Shown here: positions 1 to 5,273 of the stretch, piece by piece
How the letters are laid out: the number at the start of each line of letters is the position of its first letter
Numbering within the stretch: position 1 is the stretch's first letter
Source: Burkholderiales bacterium
Lineage (GTDB): Bacteria; Pseudomonadota; Gammaproteobacteria; Burkholderiales; Burkholderiaceae_E
Reading direction: 5' to 3'
Assembly: GCA_020348765.1 (NCBI GenBank)
Contig: CP070753.1
Span: 583,059 to 588,775 of the forward strand
DNA length: 5,717 bases
Position numbers and translations under genes: made by a program
Notes under the pieces: model-generated
What the model was told of the DNA's origin: nothing
What the model saw: only the letters and a program-made list of their open reading frames with translations
The model's database searches: none

Positions 1-764
1 GCATGCGGGTCGAGGACATCGTCGGCGAAGCGCCGGTCGTGCACGGCATCATCCGGCGGGCCGAGCGCGGCGACTATGTCGATCAGGTGCTGGCCAGGGT
101 CGGTCTGGACGGTAGCGCCCGGCGCCGTTATCCGCACCAGTTCTCGGGCGGGCAGCGCCAGCGCATCGGGATCGCCCGGGCGCTCGCGGTCAGGCCGCGC
201 TTCCTGGTCTGCGACGAGGCGATCGCCGCGCTCGACGTGTCGATCCAGGCCCAGGTGATCAACCTGTTCATGGACCTGAAGGAAGAGCTCGACCTGACCT
301 ACCTCTTCATCAGCCATGACCTGTCGGTGGTGCGGCACATCGCCGACCGGGTGGTGGTGATGTACCTGGGCCGCGTGGTCGAGTCGGCCCCGGTCGGACC
401 CTTGTTCGACGCGCCTTCGCACCCGTACACCCAGGCGCTGCTGGCCGAGGTGCCGCGCATCGATCAGCGCAAGCGCTCTTTCGCGCCGATCCGCGGCGAG
501 ATCCCGTCACCGCTGGACCCGCCTTCGGGCTGCCACTTTCACCCGCGCTGCCCGCGCGCGTTCGGGCCGTGCGACGACCGGCGCCCGGCGCTCGGCGAGC
601 AGGCACCGCAATGTCACGTGGCCTGTCACCTGTACGATCCCGCGACCGCCACGGCTGCGAGCCCGACGGCCGCGGCCGAGCCGGTGACCGGCACGACCGG
701 GACCGGCACACCACCGGCCGGCGCCGTGGCTGCGCCCGGCGCGGCGCGGGCCGACCCGACATGA
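1..764 (+). CDS. Peptide-type ABC importer ATP-binding protein (OppF/DppF-like), 5' truncated
   Basis: Cytoplasmic ATPase subunit that would power uptake of peptides or similar solutes through a membrane permease pair. The reading frame is open at the left edge (first full codon at 3). The Met there is internal, since family members carry an RMRVxDIV segment after the Walker A region, so Walker A lies outside the window. In the visible 253 residues: ABC signature FSGGQ (47-51), Walker B LVCDE (68-72), D-loop AALD (75-78), switch His105 in FISHD, then the oligo_HPY C-terminal region (HPYTQALL 140-147, GCHFHPRCP 176-184) with five cysteines (177, 183, 190, 204, 208). The ALDVSIQAQV wording is typical of the F-type, second ATPase of such systems. 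Residues 213-253 form an Ala/Thr/Pro/Gly-rich tail not expected in the family. Its stop overlaps the next gene by ATGA, so the two are probably co-translated. The family is clear; the transported substrate cannot be read. Confidence 0.93.
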   Translation, partial: MRVEDIVGEAPVVHGIIRRAERGDYVDQVLARVGLDGSARRRYPHQFSGGQRQRIGIARALAVRPRFLVCDEAIAALDVSIQAQVINLFMDLKEELDLTYLFISHDLSVVRHIADRVVVMYLGRVVESAPVGPLFDAPSHPYTQALLAEVPRIDQRKRSFAPIRGEIPSPLDPPSGCHFHPRCPRAFGPCDDRRPALGEQAPQCHVACHLYDPATATAASPTAAAEPVTGTTGTGTPPAGAVAAPGAARADPT

Positions 765-1597
765 TCCGCATCGAGGCCCCGGTGGCGCCGGCGGTCGCAC
801 TGGTGTTCGACAGCCCGCACTCCGGATCGCAATACCCGGACGACTTCGGGCATGCGATCGATCGCTCGATCCTGCGGCGCTCGGAGGACGCGCACATCGA
901 GGACCTGTTCGCACCGGTGACCGAGCTCGGGGGCACGTTGCTGCACGCGCTGTTTCCGCGCTGCTACCTCGACCCGAACCGGGCGCTCGAGGACCTGGAC
1001 CTGTCGATGATCGACGGCGACTGGCCGCACGCGGTGGCGCCCTCGGGCAAGACCCGCCAGGGCAAGGGGCTGGTGTGGTATCGCGTCAAGGAACACGGGC
1101 CGATCTACGATCGCAAGCTCACGGCCGCCGAAGTGCAGCGCCGGATCGAGCAGTGCTGGCAGCCCTACCACGCGGCGATCTCGCGGCTGCTGGACGAGGC
1201 GCACGCGCGCCACGGGCGTTTCGTCCACGTGAACTGCCACTCGATGGCCTCGCGCGGCGACAGCTTCAGCGAAGACGGCCCGGTGGCGCGGCCGGACTTC
1301 GTGCTGGGCGACCGCGACGGGTCCAGCTGCGATCCGCGCATCACCGAAACCGCAGCCGCGGTGCTGCGCGAGCTCGGCTACCGCGTGGCGGTCAACGATC
1401 CGTACAAGGGCATGGAGCTGGTGCGCCGCTACTCGAACCCGGGCCGGGCACGGCACAGCCTGCAGATCGAGATCAACCGGGCGCTGTACATGGAAGAGAC
1501 CACGATCGAGCGCAGCGACGGTTACGCGCGGCTGAAGGCGCACCTGTTCGAGCTGATGCGCGCGCTGGCGGCACTGGCACGCGAAGGGCTGGGCTAG
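761..1597 (+). CDS. N-formylglutamate amidohydrolase family protein
   Basis: A 278-residue protein of the FGase family, whose characterised members hydrolyse N-formyl-L-glutamate to formate and glutamate in histidine degradation. Conserved family segments are visible in order: FDSPHSGSQYP (16-26), YLDPNRALEDLD (69-80), HVNCHSM (156-162), DFVLGDRDGSSC (179-190), NDPYKGMELV (212-221) and LQIEINRALYM (234-244). The His and acidic residues in these blocks are plausible metal-binding and catalytic positions. The start is the ATG of the ATGA overlap with the ATPase gene; it places the DSPHSG motif about 16 residues from the N-terminus. No clear Shine-Dalgarno precedes it, which fits translational coupling. 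There is no signal peptide, so it is cytoplasmic. No other hut gene is nearby. Coupling to a peptide-type importer suggests the true substrate may be another N-formyl or N-acyl amino acid or amide brought in by that importer (inference). Confidence 0.88.
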   Translation: MIRIEAPVAPAVALVFDSPHSGSQYPDDFGHAIDRSILRRSEDAHIEDLFAPVTELGGTLLHALFPRCYLDPNRALEDLDLSMIDGDWPHAVAPSGKTRQGKGLVWYRVKEHGPIYDRKLTAAEVQRRIEQCWQPYHAAISRLLDEAHARHGRFVHVNCHSMASRGDSFSEDGPVARPDFVLGDRDGSSCDPRITETAAAVLRELGYRVAVNDPYKGMELVRRYSNPGRARHSLQIEINRALYMEETTIERSDGYARLKAHLFELMRALAALAREGLG

Positions 1598-1639
1598 CGA
1601 TGCAGCGATGCGGCTCGGCGCTGCCCCGGGTCGGACCGG
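1598..1639. other. Convergent intergenic gap, no clear terminator
   Basis: These 42 bases separate the stop codons of two convergent genes. A 6-bp inverted repeat (GCAGCG at 1602-1607, CGCTGC at 1619-1624, 11-base loop) is present, but no T-run follows it on either strand, so it does not qualify as an intrinsic terminator. Rho-dependent termination or read-through antisense transcription is possible. Confidence 0.4.
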
Positions 1640-2467
1640 TCACCGCCGCCCGACCGCTTCGCCCAGCGCCCTGCATTGCGCGGCCAGCTGTCGCGCCAGC
1701 TCCGCCTGGCGCTCGTGCGGCATGCGCGCGCTGATCGCCGCGATCGACAGCGCGCCGAGCGGCTCGCCGGTGTGCCCGAGGATCGGAACACCGATGGCGG
1801 TCATGCCGGCGGTGGCCCGATCGGCCATCGTCGCCCATCCCTGCTCGTGCGCCTGCCCGATCGCGCTTTCGAGCATCCGCAGGTCGATCCCGCCGTAGGC
1901 CGGATAGCGCTGCGCGTTGGCCCGCATGATCTCGCGCGCCTGAGACGCGTCCATCGCGGCCAGAATCGCCAGCCCCCCGGCGCCGACCCCGAGCGGGCGG
2001 CGGATGCCGACGTGCAGCGGCAAGGCCTTGATCGGGTAGCCGCCCTCCTCGCGCGCGGTGCACACCGCTTCGATGCCGCTGGGCTCGCTGAGGTAGACGG
2101 TGTCCTGGGTGCTTTCGGCCAACGCGCGCATCGCGGTCCGGCACAACTCCGGCATCATGAAGCGCGCCCTGGCGACCAGACCGAGTTCGTGCACGACGTG
2201 CCCGATGAATACCTTGCGCGTGCGCGAATCGCGCTCGAGCATGCCTTCGCGCTCGAGCGCGGCCAGCATGCGCGACACCGTACTTTGCGACAGCGCCGCG
2301 GCAGCGCAGATGTCGGCCACCCGCATCCCGCGCCGACCCGCGGAGGCCACAACGCGAAGCAGCAGCATGGCTCGCTCGACGGACTGCGTGCCAGTGCGCT
2401 CCGGACCCGGTCGCGAGCGATCGGACAGGCGCCTTTCAGTCGATCCACGATGTGGATCCGTGATCAT
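1640..2467 (-). CDS. IclR-family transcriptional regulator
   Basis: A 275-residue DNA-binding regulator in the IclR pattern: an N-terminal winged helix-turn-helix, then an effector-binding domain. With the ATG at 2467 as residue 1, the first helix contains QSVERAMLLLRVV (28-40), the recognition helix region is LSQSTVSRMLAALE (59-72), and the wing runs to about 90. The effector domain shows YLSEPSG (125-131), PLHVGIRRPLGVGAGGLAIL (150-169) and GVPILGHTGEPLGALSIA (226-243). IclR proteins bind small carboxylic or aromatic ligands and usually control adjacent catabolic genes. It is divergent from the dehydratase-transporter genes, their likely target, and may also control itself. A longer reading from a TTG at 2503 (287 residues) is possible, but that codon lies in the candidate -35 element and the extra residues look unlike family sequence. 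The family is certain; repressor versus activator cannot be told. Confidence 0.93.
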   Translation of the reverse strand: MITDPHRGSTERRLSDRSRPGPERTGTQSVERAMLLLRVVASAGRRGMRVADICAAAALSQSTVSRMLAALEREGMLERDSRTRKVFIGHVVHELGLVARARFMMPELCRTAMRALAESTQDTVYLSEPSGIEAVCTAREEGGYPIKALPLHVGIRRPLGVGAGGLAILAAMDASQAREIMRANAQRYPAYGGIDLRMLESAIGQAHEQGWATMADRATAGMTAIGVPILGHTGEPLGALSIAAISARMPHERQAELARQLAAQCRALGEAVGRR

Positions 2468-2474
2468 GCCGCCG

Positions 2475-2503
2475 ATTGTATTCGGTCCCCGGTAGGCAAA
2501 CAA
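2475..2503 (-). promoter_or_regulatory. Candidate sigma70-type promoter of the IclR gene
   Basis: On the minus strand, TTGTTT (2503-2498) and TACAAT (2480-2475) are separated by 17 bases. The -10 matches 5 of 6 consensus positions and the -35 matches 3 of 6. The predicted transcription start falls about 7 bases beyond the -10, at or just before the ATG at 2467, which would make the mRNA leaderless or nearly so. This is a pattern match by eye with no experimental support. Confidence 0.45.
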
Positions 2504-2504
2504 T
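2476..2504 (+). promoter_or_regulatory. Candidate weak forward promoter for the dehydratase-transporter operon
   Basis: On the plus strand, TTGTAT (2476-2481) and AACAAT (2499-2504) are spaced by 17 bases. The -35 matches 3 of 6 and the -10 matches 4 of 6, so it is weaker than the opposite-strand element. It uses the same bases with roles swapped. A start near 2511 would give a leader of about 60 bases before the ATG at 2573. A weak promoter of this kind would fit an operon needing activation or derepression. Confidence 0.3.
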
Positions 2505-2562
2505 TCTCAGGGTACGGGGCCGGGTTCGTGGCAGCGGCCGGCGATTCACCATGTGCATGATC

Positions 2563-2570
2563 GGGGGGAG
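2563..2570 (+). promoter_or_regulatory. Ribosome binding site of the dehydratase large subunit
   Basis: The purine run GGGGGGAG sits immediately upstream of the ATG at 2573. Two earlier ATGs, at 2551 and 2557, are out of frame and lack a Shine-Dalgarno, so this site decides the start. Spacing from the last G is short (2 bases), but pairing with the earlier part of the run gives a workable distance. Confidence 0.6.
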
Positions 2571-2572
2571 CG

Positions 2573-3835
2573 ATGGGATCGACGATTACCGAGAAGATCC
2601 TGGCGCGAGTGGCCGGCCGTGACCGTGTGCGGCCCGGCGACGAGGTGCTGGCAAGGCCGGACTTCGTGATCGCGTACGACTTCCCCGGCTACACCGATGT
2701 CATCTTCCGGCAGATGCGCGACGACTTCGGCATCGAACGCGTGCACCACCCGGAGCGCTTCGCGCTCTTCATCGACCACATGGTGCCGACGGCCTCGCCC
2801 AAGGAAGAGGAATTGCACATCCAGACCCGCTCCTGGGGCCGGGAGCAGGGCGTGCCGGTCTACGAGCGCAAGGGCATCGGTCACCAGGTCAGTGCCGAAC
2901 TCGGCTACGCGACACCCGGTGCGTTCGCCGTGCATTTCGACGGGCATGTCAGCCAGCTCGGCGCCTTCGGCACGCTGGCGATCGGGCTGCGACGCAACCT
3001 GCTCGAGGCCTTCGTCAACGAGACGGTATCGATCCGGGTGCCGGCGACGGTGCGCGTGAACCTGACCGGACGCTTGCAGCCGGGCGTCATGGCGCGCGAT
3101 GTCTTCCATCACATCGTGCGCGTGATGGGTCCCGCCTCGTGCGCATTCAAGGTGCTCGAGCTCGGCGGCGAGCTGATCGAGGCAATGAGCATCGAGGGCC
3201 GGCAGACCCTCTGCGGCCAGGCGATGTTCGTCGGTGCGACCACCGCGATCGTCAACCCGGACCAGAAAGCGGTCGCCTATGCAAGGGGGCGCTCGCGGAT
3301 CGAACTCGATCCGGTGTCGAGCGACCCGGACGCGGCCTACGAGCGGGTCGAGCAGATCGATGTCTCCGAGCTGGAGCCGGTGGTCGTCGTTCCGCCGAGC
3401 CCGGCCAACACGCGTCACCTGAAGGACTACCTGGGGCTTGCGGTGCACGCGGGCTATCTGGGTTCGTGCGCCAGTGGTCGCATCGAGGACCTGCGCGCGG
3501 CGGCGCAGGTGCTGCGCCACCGCCAGGTGGCCGACGGCGTCTCGCTGCACGTGGTTCCGACCTCGCAGGCGATCATGTCACAGGCCGCGGCCGAGGGCCT
3601 GATCCAGGTCTTCTCCGATGCCGGTGCGTTCGTGAGCTCGCCGTCGTGCGACTACTGCTTCGGACGCATCGCCACCATGACCGCCGGCCAGCGCGCGGTG
3701 TCCACGGGCACCCTCAACGTGCCCGGGCGCATGGGCAGCCCCGACTCCGAGATCTACATCTGCAATGCGGCCGTGGTCGCGGCCTCGGCCGTCGCAGGCG
3801 AGATCGCCGATCCGCGACCAATGCTGGACGGTTAG
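2573..3835 (+). CDS. Aconitase / 3-isopropylmalate dehydratase-like large subunit, divergent active site
   Basis: A 420-residue catalytic subunit of a two-subunit [4Fe-4S] hydro-lyase, about the length of LeuC/homoaconitase large subunits. Family landmarks: DHMVP (68-72), GIGHQV (101-106), the FDGHVSQLGAFG segment (122-133) in place of the usual DSHTCxxGAxG, a CGQAMFVGA segment (214-222) in place of CNMAIEAGA, cysteines in GSCASGR (297-303; usual GSCTNGR) and SCDYCFG (358-364; usual GCGPCLG), GRMG (385-388) and AVVAASAVAG (400-409). C299, C359 and C362 match the three cluster ligands, so an Fe-S cluster is expected. Matched to aconitase, D68, H69, H104, D123, H125 and R386 are kept, but the substrate residues Ser166, Asn258, Glu262, Asn446 and Arg447 read as Gly, Gly, Phe, Thr and Leu. 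Ordinary leucine-biosynthesis LeuC is therefore unlikely; a catabolic hydroxy-acid dehydratase of unknown substrate is the better reading. It heads an operon with its small subunit and a LIV-type importer. Confidence 0.88.
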   Translation: MGSTITEKILARVAGRDRVRPGDEVLARPDFVIAYDFPGYTDVIFRQMRDDFGIERVHHPERFALFIDHMVPTASPKEEELHIQTRSWGREQGVPVYERKGIGHQVSAELGYATPGAFAVHFDGHVSQLGAFGTLAIGLRRNLLEAFVNETVSIRVPATVRVNLTGRLQPGVMARDVFHHIVRVMGPASCAFKVLELGGELIEAMSIEGRQTLCGQAMFVGATTAIVNPDQKAVAYARGRSRIELDPVSSDPDAAYERVEQIDVSELEPVVVVPPSPANTRHLKDYLGLAVHAGYLGSCASGRIEDLRAAAQVLRHRQVADGVSLHVVPTSQAIMSQAAAEGLIQVFSDAGAFVSSPSCDYCFGRIATMTAGQRAVSTGTLNVPGRMGSPDSEIYICNAAVVAASAVAGEIADPRPMLDG

Positions 3836-3840
3836 CTGGC

Positions 3841-3846
3841 AGGAGG
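3841..3846 (+). promoter_or_regulatory. Ribosome binding site of the dehydratase small subunit
   Basis: A perfect AGGAGG lies 10 bases before the ATG at 3857, inside the 21-base gap after the large-subunit stop. It is the strongest Shine-Dalgarno in the window and fixes the small-subunit start. Confidence 0.75.
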
Positions 3847-3856
3847 CAAGGGCAGC

Positions 3857-4375
3857 ATGGCACTCGAAAACATCACGGGCCGGGTGGCCTGGATATTCAC
3901 CGAAGACGACTTCGACGTCGACCAGATCGTCGGCGTGAAGAACATCAAGATCACGGACATCGACGAGCTCGCGGCGCTCGCGATGAAGGACTTCGACCCG
4001 GAGTTCGCGCAGGCCGTCCGCCCGGGCGACGTGCTGGTCGGTGGCGTCAACTTCGGTTACGGCCATCCGCACTATCCGCCGATGCGCGCGATGCGGCACC
4101 TGGGCATCCGGGCCGTGATCGCGGAGTCGTTCTCGCCCGGATTCTGGCGCGGCGAGATCAGCATGGGATTCCCGCTGCTGGCCTGCCCGGGCATCGTGTC
4201 GGCGGTCGAGCGCTGGGCTCCGGTGACCATCGACTGGCAGGCCAGCACGGTGCAGGTCGGCGGGAGGCGCACGCTGCCCTTCCCTGCGCTGTCGCTGGCC
4301 GACCGCAGCATGCTCGAGTTCGGCGGGCTGATCGGCTACCTGAAGCATCGGGCCGTGCAGTCGCAGGCCGCCTGA
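3857..4375 (+). CDS. Aconitase / 3-isopropylmalate dehydratase-like small (swivel) subunit, catalytic loop replaced
   Basis: A 172-residue LeuD-like swivel-domain protein that should pair with the preceding large subunit to close the active site. Family landmarks are clear: GRVAWIF and DFDVDQI (8-24; usual DVDTDxII), MKDFDPEF (43-50), RPGDVLVGGVNFGYG (55-69), IRAVIAESFSPGFWR (84-98) and GFPLL (104-108). The loop after NFGxG, normally SSREHA with the catalytic Ser and substrate-binding Arg, is HPHYPP here (70-75). The substrate-specificity loop, YLRT in homoaconitase and YLV-type in isopropylmalate isomerase, reads NIKI (29-32), placing a Lys where homoaconitase has Arg. The fold is intact and there is no frameshift or truncation, so this is an altered enzyme and not a decayed gene. 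It lies 21 bases after the large subunit and 32 bases before the permease gene. The substrate is unknown. Confidence 0.87.
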   Translation: MALENITGRVAWIFTEDDFDVDQIVGVKNIKITDIDELAALAMKDFDPEFAQAVRPGDVLVGGVNFGYGHPHYPPMRAMRHLGIRAVIAESFSPGFWRGEISMGFPLLACPGIVSAVERWAPVTIDWQASTVQVGGRRTLPFPALSLADRSMLEFGGLIGYLKHRAVQSQAA

Positions 4376-4378
4376 AAC

Positions 4379-4394
4379 CGAGACGGCCATCTCG
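4379..4394. repeat. Small intercistronic inverted repeat
   Basis: CGAGA (4379-4383) and TCTCG (4390-4394) form a 5-bp stem with a 6-base loop in the 32-base gap between the dehydratase small subunit and the permease gene. There is no T-run. It could be a weak mRNA processing or stability hairpin, or chance in G+C-rich sequence. Confidence 0.25.
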
Positions 4395-4407
4395 CGGACG
4401 CTCTGAC

Positions 4408-5271
4408 ATGGCGCAGATGATCGTCAGCGGAATTGCGCTGGGCGCGATCTACGGCCTGGTCGCACTGGGCATCGTGCTCGTGTTCAAGGCCACCGGGGTG
4501 CTCAATTTCGCCCACGGCGAGGCGGTGATGATCTCGACCTTCGTCGCGCTGTCGCTGGTGCGACTCGGCCTGCCGTACTGGCTGGTGGTGCTGGGCACCT
4601 TGGCATTCGCGGCCTTGTTCGGCCTGGCCATCGAGCGGCTGATCATCCGGCGCTTCATCGGCAAGTCGCTGCTGGTCAGCGGCATCGCCACGCTCGGTCT
4701 GTTCCTGCTGTTCGGCGACGTCGCGGTGTGGATCTGGGGCAAGGACCCGTTCGACTTCCCCGGGCCGTTCTCGCAGGCACCGATCAACGTCTGGGGGGTG
4801 GCGATCTCGGCAGCCGACCTGGGAATCGTCGGCACGGCCGCGGTGCTCGCGGGGGCGCTGTTCGCGTTCTTCCGTTTCACGCGCCTGGGGGTGGCGATGC
4901 AGGCCTCGATGGAGAACCCGGTCGCCGCGCAGCTGATGGGTATTCCGATCCGGCGCGTCTACGCGCTGGCCTGGATGCTGTCGCACATGATCGGTGCCAT
5001 CGCCGGCCTGCTGATCGCACCCGTCACGTTCCTTCACTTCACGATGATGCAGCACGTGCTGCACTTCGCGTTCGCCTCTGCCGTGCTCGGTGGCGTGTTC
5101 AGCCTGCCCGGCTCGCTGCTCGGCGGAATCATCATCGGCATCACGGCCAACCTGACCGGCTTCTACGTTTCCTCGGCCTGGAAGGAGGTCGTGCCCTTCG
5201 CCGTGATGCTCGCGATCCTGATCCTCAAGCCGCACGGCCTGCTGGCGGTGCGGCACGTCAAGAAGGTGTAG
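4408..5271 (+). CDS. Branched-chain amino acid-type ABC importer permease (LivH family)
   Basis: A 287-residue inner-membrane permease of the HAAT (branched-chain amino acid) ABC importer class. The N-terminus carries the LivH hallmark GAIYGLVALGIVLVF (12-26) followed by NFAHGE (33-38). Hydrophobic membrane segments lie near 5-26, 38-51, 57-80, 88-108, 132-155, 185-206, 219-246 and 259-275. The cytoplasmic coupling loop ENPVAAQLMGI (169-179) is followed by ALAWMLS (186-192), and the C-terminus has the usual LKPHGLL (273-279). The ATG at 4408 gives the expected length and N-terminus; its Shine-Dalgarno is poor. Position after a dehydratase and before a LivM gene suggests the importer supplies the dehydratase substrate or a precursor. 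HAAT systems also import dicarboxylates, amides, urea and aromatic acids, so leucine transport should not be assumed. Confidence 0.93.
   Translation: MAQMIVSGIALGAIYGLVALGIVLVFKATGVLNFAHGEAVMISTFVALSLVRLGLPYWLVVLGTLAFAALFGLAIERLIIRRFIGKSLLVSGIATLGLFLLFGDVAVWIWGKDPFDFPGPFSQAPINVWGVAISAADLGIVGTAAVLAGALFAFFRFTRLGVAMQASMENPVAAQLMGIPIRRVYALAWMLSHMIGAIAGLLIAPVTFLHFTMMQHVLHFAFASAVLGGVFSLPGSLLGGIIIGITANLTGFYVSSAWKEVVPFAVMLAILILKPHGLLAVRHVKKV
5261..5266 (+). promoter_or_regulatory. Ribosome binding site of the LivM-type gene
   Basis: AGAAGG lies 7 bases before the ATG at 5274, inside the last codons of the LivH-type gene. With only 2 bases between that gene's TAG and this ATG, the permease pair is probably translationally coupled. 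Confidence 0.6.
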
Positions 5272-5273
5272 CG

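Larger units (their letters stand above)
2475..2504. repeat. Imperfect palindrome, candidate IclR operator
   Basis: The outer arms ATTGT (2475-2479) and ACAAT (2500-2504) are exact inverted repeats about a centre near 2489.5. Moving inward, 2481/2498 and 2483/2496 also pair, as do 2487-2488 with 2491-2492. It lies between the divergent IclR and dehydratase genes and covers the candidate promoter elements on both strands, the expected place for an operator that controls both directions. Part of the symmetry could come simply from the shared promoter elements. Confidence 0.35.

Noticed and set aside
1602..1624. Inverted repeat between the convergent genes as an intrinsic terminator
   Set aside because: The stem is short, the loop is 11 bases, and no T-run follows on either strand.
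2518..2539. GGCCG/CGGCC hairpin in the dehydratase leader as a riboswitch or attenuator
   Set aside because: A 5-bp G+C stem with a 12-base loop is expected by chance at this composition, and no alternative stem or conserved core is visible.
2551..2622. A 23-codon upstream frame overlapping the dehydratase start
   Set aside because: It has no Shine-Dalgarno, no recognisable leader-peptide composition and no attenuator structure. It looks like chance.
2546..3550. Long minus-strand open frame opposite the dehydratase large subunit, and similar ones at 626-1543, 3578-4390 and 4336-5256
   Set aside because: Translations are His/Arg/Asp-rich with no family motifs. They mirror strongly supported genes on the plus strand.
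2573..4375. Simple leuCD (3-isopropylmalate isomerase) annotation
   Set aside because: The fold matches, but the catalytic Ser-Ser-Arg loop, several large-subunit substrate residues and the specificity loop all differ, and the neighbours are an importer and a regulator, not leuA or leuB.
3139..5271. Very long plus-strand frame of 710 codons
   Set aside because: Only its last part (from 4408) is real, as the LivH-type permease. The rest is an out-of-frame, Arg/Gly-rich shadow of the two dehydratase genes, kept open by high G+C.
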